The position numbers and the translations under genes were made by a program. Positions 39,802 through 49,187 of a stretch of DNA of 64,000 bases are shown here, one piece after another. The DNA comes from Bacillus atrophaeus (GTDB lineage Bacteria > Bacillota > Bacilli > Bacillales > Bacillaceae), in the NCBI RefSeq assembly GCF_001584335.1, contig NZ_LSBB01000019.1, positions 1-64,000 on the forward strand, given 5' to 3'. Under the pieces are notes generated by a model. That model was given only the letters and a program-made list of their open reading frames with translations. It was not told the DNA's origin and searched no databases. How positions within the stretch are numbered: position 1 is the first letter of the stretch; each line of letters starts with the position of its first letter.

Positions 39802-41574
39802 TTATTTTTTCAATTTATCATAAAGCAGCTGCGCCGCCGCGGAAGGAACGCCCGCCTTTTGGATGTCTTCAAGGCTTGCTTCCTTCATTTTTTTGACTGA
39901 GCCAAAATGCTTTAATAGCGATTTTTTTCGTTTTTCGCCTATGCCCGGGATGTCGTCCAATACAGATTGAAAAGCGCTTTTCCCCCTGATTTGCCTGTGG
40001 AAACTGATCGCAAACCGGTGAACTTCGTCCTGAATCCGCTGAAGCAGGTAAAATTCCTGGCTGTTCCGTTCAAGGTAAATGGCCTCCAGCGGATCGCCTA
40101 TTAATAAATTCGATGTTCTGTGTTTATCATCCTTGGCCAAGCCGGCAATCGGCACATCCAAGCCAAGTTCATTTTCGAGCACGTCTTTCGCGGCGTTAAT
40201 TTGGCCTTTTCCTCCATCAATGATAATCAAATCAGGCAGCGGCAGGTTTTCACGAAGCACTCTCGAATACCGCCTTCTGACGACTTCTCTCATTGAGCCG
40301 TAATCATCCGGACCTGTAACCGTTTTGATTTTGTATTTGCGGTATTCCTTTTTGTTCGGTTTTCCGTCAATAAACACAATCATGGCCGATACAGGATTTG
40401 TTCCTTGAATGTTTGAGTTATCAAATGCTTCAATTCGGTGAGGCGTATAAATATTTAACGCTTCTCCCAATCTCTGAACAGCCCCGATCGACCGCTCCTC
40501 ATCACGTTCTATCAGAGAGAATTTTTCCTTCAGCGCGATTTTCGCATTTTTATGCGCGAGCATCAGCAGCTCTTTTTTCGCACCTTTTTTCGGCTGGTGT
40601 ACGCTTGTTTCCAGCAGCTGCTCAATCATGGTTTGGTCGACACTGTCAGGCACTAAAATTTCCTTCGGCAGGAAGTGATTGTTTTTGGAATAAAATTGGC
40701 CGATAAAAGTGAGGAATTCTTCATCCGCTTCCTGATACATCGGAAACATGCTGACATCACGTTCAATGAGCTTGCCTTGCCGGATGAAAAAGACCTGCAC
40801 ACACATCCAGCCTTTGTCATACGCATAGGCGAACACATCACGGTCAACAAGGTCGTTCATCGTCATTTTTTGTTTTTCCATCGTTGATTCAATATGGGCC
40901 ATTTGGTCGCGGAGCTCCTTCGCCCGTTCAAATTCAAGATTTTCAGCCGCTTCGTGCATTTTTTCTTCCAGTTCTTTTTTGACTTGATTGTAGCCTCCCT
41001 TTAAAAAACGGGTAATCTCGTCAACCAGCTGTCTGTTCGTCTCCTCGGAAATATCTTTTACACACGGAGCGAGGCATTGGCCGAGGTGATAATACAGACA
41101 AACACGGTCCGGAAGCTTCGAACACTTTCTGAGCGGGTACAGGCGGTCGAGAAGCTTTTTCGTTTCCCTTGCTGCCTGCACGTTCGGGTAAGGGCCGAAA
41201 TAACGCCCTTTGTCTTTTTTTACATTGCGGGTGACAATCAGTCTCGGATGGCGTTCATGAGTGATTTTAATAAACGGATAGGTTTTATCATCTTTGAGCA
41301 TGATATTGTATTTCGGATCATGCTTTTTGATTAAATTCATTTCTAAAATCAGCGCTTCCAGATTGGAGGAGGTTACGATATATTCAAAATCCTCTATTTC
41401 CGTCACAAGCCGTTGGGTTTTCGCATCATGAGAACCGGTAAAGTAAGAACGCACTCTGTTTTTGAGCACTTTCGCTTTCCCCACATAGATAATCGTTTGC
41501 TGGCGGTCCTTCATTAAATAACACCCGGGCTGATCGGGAAGGAGGGCTAGTTTCTCTTTTATATGTTTGTTCAT
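39802..41574 (-). CDS. uvrC: Excinuclease ABC subunit C
   Basis: Makes the dual incisions of nucleotide excision repair with UvrB. It has 590 residues. The N-terminal GIY-YIG nuclease ([30 protein letters not shown], residues 16-45) cuts 3'; the UVR motif for UvrB binding is near 200-225 ([22 protein letters not shown]); the RNase H-like endonuclease domain that cuts 5' includes [21 protein letters not shown] and [13 protein letters not shown]; paired helix-hairpin-helix motifs end the protein ([20 protein letters not shown]). It is upstream of lysC and downstream of trxA, apparently monocistronic. Confidence 0.98.
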   Translation of the reverse strand: MNKHIKEKLALLPDQPGCYLMKDRQQTIIYVGKAKVLKNRVRSYFTGSHDAKTQRLVTEIEDFEYIVTSSNLEALILEMNLIKKHDPKYNIMLKDDKTYPFIKITHERHPRLIVTRNVKKDKGRYFGPYPNVQAARETKKLLDRLYPLRKCSKLPDRVCLYYHLGQCLAPCVKDISEETNRQLVDEITRFLKGGYNQVKKELEEKMHEAAENLEFERAKELRDQMAHIESTMEKQKMTMNDLVDRDVFAYAYDKGWMCVQVFFIRQGKLIERDVSMFPMYQEADEEFLTFIGQFYSKNNHFLPKEILVPDSVDQTMIEQLLETSVHQPKKGAKKELLMLAHKNAKIALKEKFSLIERDEERSIGAVQRLGEALNIYTPHRIEAFDNSNIQGTNPVSAMIVFIDGKPNKKEYRKYKIKTVTGPDDYGSMREVVRRRYSRVLRENLPLPDLIIIDGGKGQINAAKDVLENELGLDVPIAGLAKDDKHRTSNLLIGDPLEAIYLERNSQEFYLLQRIQDEVHRFAISFHRQIRGKSAFQSVLDDIPGIGEKRKKSLLKHFGSVKKMKEASLEDIQKAGVPSAAAQLLYDKLKK

Positions 41575-41663
41575 GCGGTACCCTTCCTTATATTAGTCCT
41601 GATTTTTCATTTATATTAAGTGTAACACGAACATTTGTTTTTCACCATTTTCATAATCTGAAT

Positions 41664-41694
41664 ATAAAAAAAGCGATCCCGAGTTGGAATCGCC
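41664..41694 (-). terminator. Terminator of trxA
   Basis: GCGATTCC/GGGATCGC hairpin (one G-T pair) followed by T7 on the minus strand, about 20 bases after the trxA stop. Confidence 0.8.
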
Positions 41695-41713
41695 CTGCAT
41701 CGCCGCAGCCGAA

Positions 41714-42028
41714 TTACATATGTTTGTTTACAAGCTCTTGAAGCGCTTCTTTCGGTTTGAAACCGACAGATGTTTCAACAACCTCGCCGTCTTTTAATAC
41801 TAGAAGCGTCGGAATACTCATAACGCCGTATTTGCCGGCTGTTTCTTGGTTTTCATCTACGTCGATTTTGACGATTTTCAGTTTGTCGCCCATTTCTTGA
41901 TCAAGCTCTTCAAGAACAGGTGCAATCATTTTACAAGGTCCGCACCAAGGCGCCCAGAAATCTGCCAGTACGACACCTTCGTTTGTTTCAGCTGAGAACG
42001 ATTGATCAGTTGCTTTTACGATAGCCAT
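41714..42028 (-). CDS. trxA: Thioredoxin
   Basis: General disulfide reductase of 104 residues. Active site [13 protein letters not shown] has the redox pair Cys29/Cys32; the cis-proline is in [18 protein letters not shown] lies 5-7 bases before the ATG. trxA is an essential single gene in B. subtilis with stress-inducible transcription; I did not find a clean SigB box in the 42029-42176 gap. Confidence 0.98.
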   Translation of the reverse strand: MAIVKATDQSFSAETNEGVVLADFWAPWCGPCKMIAPVLEELDQEMGDKLKIVKIDVDENQETAGKYGVMSIPTLLVLKDGEVVETSVGFKPKEALQELVNKHM

Positions 42029-42176
42029 TATTTAATTCCTCCATTTGTGAAATGATGATTTTTAGTATAGCATCTCCCATTCGTTCTTGCTAATTAAATG
42101 CTTGAAAATTATGTTTCCCTGTTCAATATTGATTTACTCAGCTTTTAAGCTGCAAGATCAGATGTATTTAACTTGT

Positions 42177-42248
42177 TTAAAAAACGAATCTAATAATAGC
42201 TCCAATCACTACGATGGCTCCGATAATCATTAAAATGGTGCGAAGCAT
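42177..42248 (-). CDS. Putative 23-residue single-helix membrane peptide
   Basis: ATG 42248, with GAAGGGA about 10 bases upstream, opens 23 codons to TAA: MLRTILMIIGAIVVIGAI followed by IRFVF. It is almost entirely a hydrophobic helix with one basic residue at each end. The beginning resembles very small membrane proteins such as the DUF3309 and lmo0937 types, but those are longer, so the resemblance is loose. A possible promoter (TTGAAA, 16 bases, TAATAA) lies between it and the arabinofuranosidase terminator. I do not know its function; expression is unproven. Confidence 0.5.
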   Translation of the reverse strand: MLRTILMIIGAIVVIGAIIRFVF

Positions 42249-42314
42249 AGGACAACATCCCTTCTATATAAGCATGATACTTTATTATGCCCCGTTCCAT
42301 GATTTTCAAAACCT

Positions 42315-42346
42315 AAAAACCCCTGAGCGCTATGACAGGGGTTTTT
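42315..42346 (-). terminator. Terminator of the arabinofuranosidase gene
   Basis: AAAACCCCTG/CAGGGGTTTT hairpin with a 10-base loop and T-rich tail on the minus strand, 13 bases after the abf2 stop. Confidence 0.88.
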
Positions 42347-42358
42347 GGAGCTGCAGGG

Positions 42359-43840
42359 TTATGCCCCGACGGTGATTAAAACGATTGACATCGGAGGAAG
42401 CTTCACTTTCAGCCGGCAGTCTTCGATCGTAAAGCGGTCAAATGCTTCCGGCTTGATGCTGTCCGGCTTGTCGAATGTATTATGGGCGTTCATGTGCTTC
42501 GCATGGAGAATGACCCCCGAGCTTTCGTTTATGTTCTCTAGCCCTCTGAGCTTTATCTCCGCATCAGCTTTGTTTTGATGATCAATATTGCAAATGGTGA
42601 TATTGATGGCGCCCTTTTTGTTTTTCGAGGCTGATATATTGATTTGGGGCATTCTTTCCCCCTTCCATTCATACTCAGCAGCCGTGACGTCTGTCGCCAA
42701 TAGAGACGCGTCCTGATGCACTTTAAACATCTCGAATACATGGTACGTCGGAGTCAGAAGCATATTTTCTCCATCAGTAAGAATCATGGCCTGAAGCACG
42801 TTTACGGCTTGTGCGATATTTGCCATTTGAACACGGCTGCAATGCTTGTGGAAAATATGAAAATGTGAAGCGGCAACCAGAGCGTCACGAATGGTATTTT
42901 GCTGGTACAAGAAACCGGGGTTGGTGCCAGGCTCAGGATCAAACCAGGTGCCCCATTCGTCGATGATCAGTCCGACACGCTCATCGGGATCATATCGGTC
43001 CATGATCGTGCTATGCTTTCGGATCAACTCGTCCATATAATCTGCCTTTTTCATTGTAATGAACCATTCATCTTCAGTGAATTCTGTCGCAGAGCCCTTT
43101 CCCTTCCAAAAGTCTCCCGGAATAGTGTAATAATGAAGGCTTAATCCGTCCATGAGATTGGCCGCCTTGCTCATGAGTACTTCTGTCCATTTAAAATCAT
43201 CCACATTCGCTCCGCCGGCAATTTTATAGATTTCATTTCCGCTGTAATTGCGGACATAGGTTTGAAAGCGGCGATATAAGTCAGCGTAGTACTCAGGATG
43301 CATATTGCCGCCGCAGCCCCAGTTTTCATTTCCCACACCGAAATATGTCAGCTTCCACGGGTCCTCTCTTCCGTTTTGTTTTCTCCAGTCTGACATCGGT
43401 GTACCGCCTTCAAACGTCATATATTCCACCCATTCTGACATTTCTTGAACGGTTCCGCTGCCGACATTTCCGCAAATATACGGTTCACACTCAAGCATGT
43501 CGCACAGCATCATAAATTCATGGGTGCCGAATTCATTTGACTCAATCGTTCCGCCCCAATGAGTGTTCAGCATGGATTTACGATCGCCTACTCCGTTAGC
43601 CCAATGATACTCATCCGCAAAGCATCCGCCCGGCCACCTCAGAACGGGAATTTGCAGCCGTTTTAAAGCTTCCAGCACATCTTTTCTTACGCCGTTGACA
43701 TGAGGAATCTCTGAATCTTTTCCAACCCAAATTCCCTCGTATATCCCTCTTCCTAAATGTTCAGCAAACTGGCCATATATGTTTTTGTTAATGGTTCCTT
43801 TTTCAATATCCGTTTGAATAACCGCAGTATTTTTTTTCAT
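42359..43840 (-). CDS. abf2: Intracellular alpha-L-arabinofuranosidase (GH51)
   Basis: Releases terminal arabinose from arabino-oligosaccharides; orthologue of B. subtilis Abf2 (also Xsa or AbfB). It is 493 residues from ATG 43840 ([20 protein letters not shown]) with no signal peptide, so it works on imported oligosaccharides. GH51 signatures: [19 protein letters not shown] near 67-85, the acid/base glutamate in [12 protein letters not shown] near residue 170, and the nucleophile in [11 protein letters not shown] near 290. It stands alone with its own promoter, an AraR-like operator pair and a cre-like site. The 13-codon extension to 43879 has no ribosome site. Confidence 0.95.
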   Translation of the reverse strand: MKKNTAVIQTDIEKGTINKNIYGQFAEHLGRGIYEGIWVGKDSEIPHVNGVRKDVLEALKRLQIPVLRWPGGCFADEYHWANGVGDRKSMLNTHWGGTIESNEFGTHEFMMLCDMLECEPYICGNVGSGTVQEMSEWVEYMTFEGGTPMSDWRKQNGREDPWKLTYFGVGNENWGCGGNMHPEYYADLYRRFQTYVRNYSGNEIYKIAGGANVDDFKWTEVLMSKAANLMDGLSLHYYTIPGDFWKGKGSATEFTEDEWFITMKKADYMDELIRKHSTIMDRYDPDERVGLIIDEWGTWFDPEPGTNPGFLYQQNTIRDALVAASHFHIFHKHCSRVQMANIAQAVNVLQAMILTDGENMLLTPTYHVFEMFKVHQDASLLATDVTAAEYEWKGERMPQINISASKNKKGAINITICNIDHQNKADAEIKLRGLENINESSGVILHAKHMNAHNTFDKPDSIKPEAFDRFTIEDCRLKVKLPPMSIVLITVGA

Positions 43841-43932
43841 CGCCTGACCATTCCTCTCATGTATAAAATGAAGAAGCACCCTAGTGATCTGTCAATCTGC
43901 TTTATGTTTACCACAGTTTTACTTGAAGTTTT

Positions 43933-44020
43933 TGTAAGCGATTTCGCAAATCTATCCTATTATATATATTCGTACATGTCAATTAAAAAAGTTAAATTTA
44001 TATTATTTGTACGTATGTAT
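43933..44020 (-). promoter_or_regulatory. abf2 promoter with AraR-like operators and a cre-like site
   Basis: On the minus strand TTGACA (43977-43982), 17 bases, TAGGAT (43954-43959). Two AraR-like palindromes occur: 44005-44020, ATTTGTACGTA-containing and 13 of 16 to consensus, and 43968-43983 overlapping the -35, 11 of 16. Downstream of the -10, TGTAAGCGATTTCG (43933-43946) matches the cre consensus at 13 of 14. The layout suits arabinose induction and carbon catabolite repression. Confidence 0.65.
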
Positions 44021-44030
44021 TTCCAAACAC

Positions 44031-44066
44031 AAAAAAACCCCCAGACTCTACAGCCCGGGGGTTTTC
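44031..44066 (-). terminator. Terminator of the fadR-etf transcript
   Basis: AAAACCCCC/GGGGGTTTT hairpin with a 14-base loop followed by T7 on the minus strand, directly past the etfA stop. Confidence 0.85.
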
Positions 44067-44069
44067 TTC

Positions 44070-45047
44070 TTATGAATGAATATTGATATTTTTAAATTCT
44101 TCAGTTAATAAAGGAACGACTTCAAACAAATCACCGACAATCCCGTAATCCGCAATTTTAAAAATTTCAGCTTCTGGGTCTTTATTAATCGCAACAATAA
44201 TCTTACTGTTCGACATTCCCGCCAAATGCTGGATGGCGCCAGAAATACCGCATGCAATATAGAGATCTGGTGTAACGACTTTGCCAGTCTGCCCGATTTG
44301 CAGCGAATAGTCACAGTAATCAGCATCACATGCGCCCCGCGATGCGCCTACAGCGGCTCCTAAAACATCGGCAAGCTCTTGAAGGGGCTGAAAGCCTTCT
44401 TCGCTTTTGACTCCCCGTCCGCCGGCGACAATGATTTTAGCTTCTGATAAATCGACGCCTTCTGCGGTTTTTTTGACCACATCTTCAATGATCGTACGCA
44501 GATCGGCAATGGCTACCTGAACGCTCTCTATGTCGCCTGACCTGCTTTCGTCTTTTTCCAAAGCTTCAATATTATTCGGCCTGATGGTCGCGAACATAAA
44601 AGCGTCTGTAGAAATGACGCGTTCAAACGCTTTTCCTGAATAAATCGGCCTCGTAAACACCACATTCCCTCCGGTAACGCTTACATCGGTGGCATCAGAA
44701 ATCAGACCGGTTTCGAAGCGAGCGGCAAGTTTCGGCGACAAGTCCTTCCCCATTGCCGTGTGCCCCAATATGACGGCATCTGGTTTTTCTTGTTCAATGA
44801 TTGTACGCAGCGCTTGACTGTAGCCGTCTGAAGTATAGTTTGCAAGCTGCGGGTCCTCTGCGGTCAGAACCTTATCCGCTCCATAATGAATGAGCTGAGG
44901 CGCATGATTGGAGACGTTATCTCCGATGAGTACGCCGATGACTTCGCCATTATCAGAAACGGTTCTGCCTGCTGAAATGGCTTCAAAGGTCACATTCCGC
45001 AATTCACCGTCTCGAATTTCTCCCAATACGATCACTTTTTTTCCCAT
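44070..45047 (-). CDS. etfA: Electron transfer flavoprotein alpha subunit
   Basis: Accepts electrons from acyl-CoA dehydrogenases with EtfB. It has 325 residues from ATG 45047 (MGKKVIVLGEIRDGELRNVT). The C-terminal FAD domain has the signature IVAGGRGVKSEEGFQPLQELADVLGAAVGASRGACDADYC near 205-245, QIGQTGKVVTPDLYIACGISGAIQHLAGM near 255 and VAINKDPEAEIFKIADYGIVGDLFEVVP near 285. It is the last gene of the fatty-acid degradation cluster, 44 bases after etfB. Confidence 0.97.
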   Translation of the reverse strand: MGKKVIVLGEIRDGELRNVTFEAISAGRTVSDNGEVIGVLIGDNVSNHAPQLIHYGADKVLTAEDPQLANYTSDGYSQALRTIIEQEKPDAVILGHTAMGKDLSPKLAARFETGLISDATDVSVTGGNVVFTRPIYSGKAFERVISTDAFMFATIRPNNIEALEKDESRSGDIESVQVAIADLRTIIEDVVKKTAEGVDLSEAKIIVAGGRGVKSEEGFQPLQELADVLGAAVGASRGACDADYCDYSLQIGQTGKVVTPDLYIACGISGAIQHLAGMSNSKIIVAINKDPEAEIFKIADYGIVGDLFEVVPLLTEEFKNINIHS

Positions 45048-45091
45048 CCTAACATCCCCCTGTTTCATTGAATATACGGTTTGCTGGCATT

Positions 45092-45865
45092 CTAAATGAC
45101 TTTGGCCTCACTGCGAAGCAATGATACAAGCTCTTTTGCCTGCTCAGCCGGTTCTCCTTCTAAAAGCTTGCCGGCTTCTTTTTTCGGCGGAAGAAAACGC
45201 TCGATCGTTTTAATTTTTGCAGAGACATCGTCCTCGTCTAAATCCAGATCGTCAAGTTCAAGCTCTTCAAGCGGTTTTTTCTTCGCTTTCATAATTCCCG
45301 GAAGCGACGGGTAGCGTGGTTCGTTTAAGCCTTGCTGCGCGGTGACAAGCAATGGAAGCGATGTTTTTATTTTTTCGACATCCCCTTCTACGTCCCTTTC
45401 CGCGTTTGCGTCTTTGCCGTTAATCTCAAGCTTCGTAATCGTTGTTACATAAGGAATATTCAGCAATTCAGCCAGCCGGGGCGCCACTTGCCCAGAGCCT
45501 CCGTCAATTGCTACGTTTCCGCCGAGAATCACATCGAATTCCTGATCTTTCATATAGTGATACAAAATCGTGGACACTGCATATTGGTCCGGTTCTTCCA
45601 GATCATCCTCAATATTGATCAAAACCGCTTGATCACATCCCATTGCAAGCGCTGTGCGAAGCTCTTTTTCAGCCTCTTCCCCTCCCACGGTGACAGCGGT
45701 GATACTTCCCCCGTGCTGTTCTTTTAGCTGCATCGCTTCTTCGATTGCGTATTCATCGTACGGATTAATGATAAATTCCGCTCCCTCATCCTGAATCTTT
45801 CCTGCTTCAATGGCGATTTTTTCCTCAGTGTCAAACGTCCGTTTCATCAGTACAAATAGATTCAT
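45092..45865 (-). CDS. etfB: Electron transfer flavoprotein beta subunit
   Basis: Partner of EtfA; binds AMP and forms the docking surface for dehydrogenases. It has 257 residues from ATG 45865 (MNLFVLMKRTFDTEEKIAIE), with AAGGGG 8 bases upstream; the ATG two codons earlier is too close. The family signature NEPRYPSLPGIMKAKKKPLEE is near residue 175, and the recognition region GSGQVAPRLAELLNIPYVTT is near 122. It lies 27 bases after fadB. Confidence 0.97.
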   Translation of the reverse strand: MNLFVLMKRTFDTEEKIAIEAGKIQDEGAEFIINPYDEYAIEEAMQLKEQHGGSITAVTVGGEEAEKELRTALAMGCDQAVLINIEDDLEEPDQYAVSTILYHYMKDQEFDVILGGNVAIDGGSGQVAPRLAELLNIPYVTTITKLEINGKDANAERDVEGDVEKIKTSLPLLVTAQQGLNEPRYPSLPGIMKAKKKPLEELELDDLDLDEDDVSAKIKTIERFLPPKKEAGKLLEGEPAEQAKELVSLLRSEAKVI

Positions 45866-45892
45866 GATCATATCCCCTTTGCCGCTGCTTTT

Positions 45893-46669
45893 TTATTCGC
45901 CTCTGAATTGAGGCTTTCTTTTTTCAAGAAACGCTTGGATTCCTTCTTTAGCGTCCTCTGATTCAAACGCTTCTCCAAACCTTTTCGCTTCAAGCTTCAG
46001 GCTGCCGTCATAGGAGTACACCTTGTTTGAATACAGCAGCTCGATGATTGCTGCCATCGTTTGCGGGCTTTTTTCTGCAAACTTTCCGGCAAGAGCCTTT
46101 GCTTTTTCAAGCACTTCTGTTTCATCTTTGGCGCCGATTGACACGAGGCCGAGATCAAGTGCCTCCCGTCCGGTAATCGGTTCTGCAGTACCCATCATTT
46201 CAAGCGCTTTTGCCGGTCCTACATACCGCGGCAGCCGCTGTGTACCCGCAAACCCCGGAATAATGCCGAGATTCAGTTCCGGAAGCCCGAGTTTGGCGTC
46301 TTCGGCCGCAATCCTGATATGGCAGGCCATCGCCAGTTCCAGTCCTCCTCCTAAAGCGGCCCCGTGAATGGCAGCAATAATCGGTTTGGAGAAACTTTCA
46401 ATCCGCTCCATCAGCTGTTGGCCGCGATCCGCCAGAAGAGAGGAGTCTTCACTCGATCTGAGTGAAGTAAATTCTTTAATATCAGCGCCGGCCGAGAAAA
46501 ACTTGCCCTCTCCGTGTATAATGATACTTCGCACATTCGCGTCGGTCTCAAATTGATCGAGGCAGGTTGACAGTTCGTCTAAAATGCGGCTGGAAAGCGC
46601 GTTTGCCGGCGGATTGTTAATTGTCACTACAGCAACAAATTGATCGACTGCTAATGATATGGTATTCAT
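45893..46669 (-). CDS. fadB: Enoyl-CoA hydratase
   Basis: Crotonase-fold hydratase of 258 residues (formerly YsiB) for the second step of fatty-acid beta-oxidation. The CoA-binding and oxyanion motifs are visible: NNPPANALS, KFFSAGADIKEFTSL near 60 and AAIHGAALGGGLELAMACHIRIAAEDAKLGLPELNLGIIPGFAGTQRLPR at about 98-147, with the catalytic glutamates in GLELAM- and LPELNLG-type positions. It is a stand-alone hydratase, not the bifunctional enterobacterial FadB. It lies 16 bases after fadR. Confidence 0.95.
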   Translation of the reverse strand: MNTISLAVDQFVAVVTINNPPANALSSRILDELSTCLDQFETDANVRSIIIHGEGKFFSAGADIKEFTSLRSSEDSSLLADRGQQLMERIESFSKPIIAAIHGAALGGGLELAMACHIRIAAEDAKLGLPELNLGIIPGFAGTQRLPRYVGPAKALEMMGTAEPITGREALDLGLVSIGAKDETEVLEKAKALAGKFAEKSPQTMAAIIELLYSNKVYSYDGSLKLEAKRFGEAFESEDAKEGIQAFLEKRKPQFRGE

Positions 46670-46685
46670 ATGACAGACCTCCTTT

Positions 46686-47270
46686 TTATTCTTTATGAAA
46701 TCCGAATACTAATAAGTCTAATACTCTGTCCGCCAGGGAGGTAAGATCGTATTTTTGATCGTTCATCACCCATGTCGTCACTGTTTCATCAATTGTTCCA
46801 AAGACCATCTGCCGGGCGAGGCGAATATCAAGATTTTCCTTAAATTCACCTGACTCGATTCCTTCTGTCAGAATCGATTCTAAAATATTTAGATAGCCTT
46901 TTAAAATATCATTAATTTTCTGCCGGAGCTGTAAATTGGACTGGCGGAGCTCAAGCTGAGTCACAATGGCGAGATGGCGGTCATCGGCGAGCAGTGAAAA
47001 GTGCTTCGTGATCACCAGTGCGAGCTTTTCTTTCGCAGTCTGTTTTTCTTTGATCTCCTCTTCCATACGCTCAATGAATTGTCCCATTTTTTCTTTAAAG
47101 AGTGAAATCAATATATCTTCTTTGTTTTTAAAATAAAGGTAGATGGTGCCGTCTGCGACTCCCGCTTGTTTTGCGATCTTGGAAACTTGTGATTGGTGGT
47201 AGCCGTTTTCCGCTATTACTTCTACTGCTGCGTCAATAATCTGCATATACTTGGGTCGTTTTTGTTTCAA
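46686..47270 (-). CDS. fadR: Fatty-acid degradation regulator FadR (TetR family)
   Basis: A 194-residue TetR repressor (formerly YsiA). The N-terminal helix-turn-helix is IIDAAVEVIAENGYHQSQVSKIAKQAGVADGTIYLYFKNKEDIL (residues 11-54). The C-terminal domain binds long-chain acyl-CoA in B. subtilis, which releases DNA and derepresses beta-oxidation genes. A perfect FadR palindrome sits 26 bases upstream of its start codon, so it most likely regulates itself and fadB-etfB-etfA. Confidence 0.96.
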   Translation of the reverse strand: MKQKRPKYMQIIDAAVEVIAENGYHQSQVSKIAKQAGVADGTIYLYFKNKEDILISLFKEKMGQFIERMEEEIKEKQTAKEKLALVITKHFSLLADDRHLAIVTQLELRQSNLQLRQKINDILKGYLNILESILTEGIESGEFKENLDIRLARQMVFGTIDETVTTWVMNDQKYDLTSLADRVLDLLVFGFHKE

Positions 47271-47295
47271 TGGTCATCGTTCCTTCCTATCTAAA

Positions 47296-47313
47296 TGAAT
47301 GACTATTCATTCA
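47296..47313 (-). promoter_or_regulatory. FadR operator
   Basis: TGAATGACTATTCATTCA matches the 18-base FadR consensus TGAATGAMTANTCATTCA at every position. It lies in the lcfA-fadR gap, just upstream of fadR. Confidence 0.92.
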
Positions 47314-47403
47314 TACCCTTATGATAAAAAGGATTTCTTGCTTTGTCAAGTGATTCCTTTCTTTATGTACCGCCGCCTGACTGAAAACGGACGGCGCTGT
47401 CTG

Positions 47404-49092
47404 TTACGTGATGCGGTTATAATTCGCAGTGTCTTCGCCTGCGACCAGATTTCTTCTTAAAATTTTACCGACTGCGGTTTTCGGAAGCTCCGCTCTGAAT
47501 TCATACAATTTCGGCACTTTGTAGGGAGCGAGGCGGGCTCTGGCGAAAGCATCCAGCTCAGAAACATCGGCTTTTGCGCCCTTCTTTAATACAACAAATG
47601 CTTTGACTGTCTCTCCCCTGTACGAATCGGGCACGCCCGCTACGACAATCTCTTGGATCGCTTCGTGTTCGTACAGCGCCTCTTCGACTTCGCGCGGATA
47701 AATATTGTAGCCGCCTGCAATAATGACATCCTTCTTCCGATCAGCGATATAGAAAAACCCCTCTTCATCCATATAGCCCATATCCCCGGTGAACAGCCAT
47801 CCGTCTCTGAGCACCGCAGCCGTTTCTTCGGGATTATTCCAGTAGCCCTTCATAATTTGCGGGCCTTTTACAATGATTTCCCCATGTTCATACGGCCCGA
47901 CGAATGTGCCGGTTTCTTCTGAGTATATACCAGCATCTGTATTCGGCCAAGGACAGCCGATGCTGCCGGCTTTATTTTTTCCCCATAGAAAATTGGAATG
48001 TGTGACAGGGGAAGCCTCGGACAGACCGTATCCTTCGACAAGCTTGCCGCCCGTTACTTTTTCGAATTGCTGCTTCACCTCGACAGGAAGTGCCGCCGAC
48101 CCGCTTAGACAGCTTTTAATGGAAGACAGATCATAACGCTGCAGATCGGGATGATGCAAGAGCCCGATATAGATTGTCGGCGCCCCCGGAAACAGCGTCG
48201 GCTTTTGTTTGTCAATTGTTCTGAGTGTGGCCTGCGGATCGAACTTAGGCAGAAGAATCATTTCATAGCCCATTTTCATTGATAAATTGAGAACGGCGGT
48301 TAAACCGTATACGTGAAAAAACGGGACGACACCAAGCACTTTTTCGGTCCCTTTTCCCATTTTATACATCCAGGCCGCAGACATCTCGGTATTTGCCTGA
48401 ATGTTTCGGTGAGTGAGCATGACGCCCTTGGGCGCACCGGTCGTTCCCCCGGTATATTGAAGAACGGCGATATCATGCTCCGGATCAATCTCCGGTTCAA
48501 ACACGAGCTCTGATTCCTCCGGCTTTAACACGGACGCAAACGTGTGAATGTTCTCATTTTCGTGATAGTCAATATACACTTTTTGCTTTTGGGTGAGCGG
48601 ATAGAGGATATTTTTCGGAAACGGCAAATAGTCCTTTATGCCGCTCACAATGATATGCTCCACGATTGATAACGTTTTCATTTTTATCGCTTTCGGAAAG
48701 AGCAAATCAAGTGTGATGATCATTTTTGCCCCGCTGTCTTTGAGCTGATATTCCAGCTCATGTTCTGTGTATAGCGGATTCGTTTGTACGACGATGCCCC
48801 CTGCGTATAAAACGCCGTAATAAGAAATGACCGATTGCGGGCAGTTCGGCAGCATAACAGCCACTCTGTCTCCTTTTTCCAGGCCGTTTTTTTGCAAAAA
48901 GGATGCCAGCTTCAAAGCGTCTTTGAACACGTCTTGATAGGTGAGTCTTTTTCCGAGAAAATAAATGGCGGTTTGTTCAGAGAATTGTGCGGCGGAGTTT
49001 GTCAGGATGGATTGCAGCGTTTGATTGGGAATATGAAGTTCATGCGGAATGTCATCAGGGTATTCAGAAAGCCATGGCTTTTCAGACTGCAT
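47404..49092 (-). CDS. lcfA: Long-chain fatty-acid-CoA ligase
   Basis: Activates fatty acids with ATP and CoA. It has 562 residues. AMP-binding signatures: YTGGTTGAPKGVMLTHRN near 213, VEGYGLSEASPVTH near 355, GWLFTGDMGYMDEEGFFYIADRKKDVIIAGGYNIYPREVEE near 432-472 and the catalytic lysine in PKTAVGKILRRNL near 540. GGAGAGG precedes the ATG. A TATAAT at 49122-49127 on the minus strand is a candidate -10; I see no FadR palindrome upstream of this gene. Confidence 0.97.
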   Translation of the reverse strand: MQSEKPWLSEYPDDIPHELHIPNQTLQSILTNSAAQFSEQTAIYFLGKRLTYQDVFKDALKLASFLQKNGLEKGDRVAVMLPNCPQSVISYYGVLYAGGIVVQTNPLYTEHELEYQLKDSGAKMIITLDLLFPKAIKMKTLSIVEHIIVSGIKDYLPFPKNILYPLTQKQKVYIDYHENENIHTFASVLKPEESELVFEPEIDPEHDIAVLQYTGGTTGAPKGVMLTHRNIQANTEMSAAWMYKMGKGTEKVLGVVPFFHVYGLTAVLNLSMKMGYEMILLPKFDPQATLRTIDKQKPTLFPGAPTIYIGLLHHPDLQRYDLSSIKSCLSGSAALPVEVKQQFEKVTGGKLVEGYGLSEASPVTHSNFLWGKNKAGSIGCPWPNTDAGIYSEETGTFVGPYEHGEIIVKGPQIMKGYWNNPEETAAVLRDGWLFTGDMGYMDEEGFFYIADRKKDVIIAGGYNIYPREVEEALYEHEAIQEIVVAGVPDSYRGETVKAFVVLKKGAKADVSELDAFARARLAPYKVPKLYEFRAELPKTAVGKILRRNLVAGEDTANYNRIT

Positions 49093-49143
49093 AAAACCTC
49101 TCCTTTCTGTTTTGGGTGCGCCCTATTATTATATCAGATGACT

Positions 49144-49187
49144 GCTTAAAAAAGGAAAAAGAAAGGCAAAACCTCACCTTTCTTTTC
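49144..49187 (-). terminator. Terminator upstream of lcfA, after the 27-codon ORF
   Basis: GAAAAGAAAGG/CCTTTCTTTTT hairpin with a 10-base loop and a T-rich 3' tract on the minus strand. It starts directly at the stop of the small ORF at 49188-49271, ending the polX/mutSB-yshE transcript. Confidence 0.72.
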
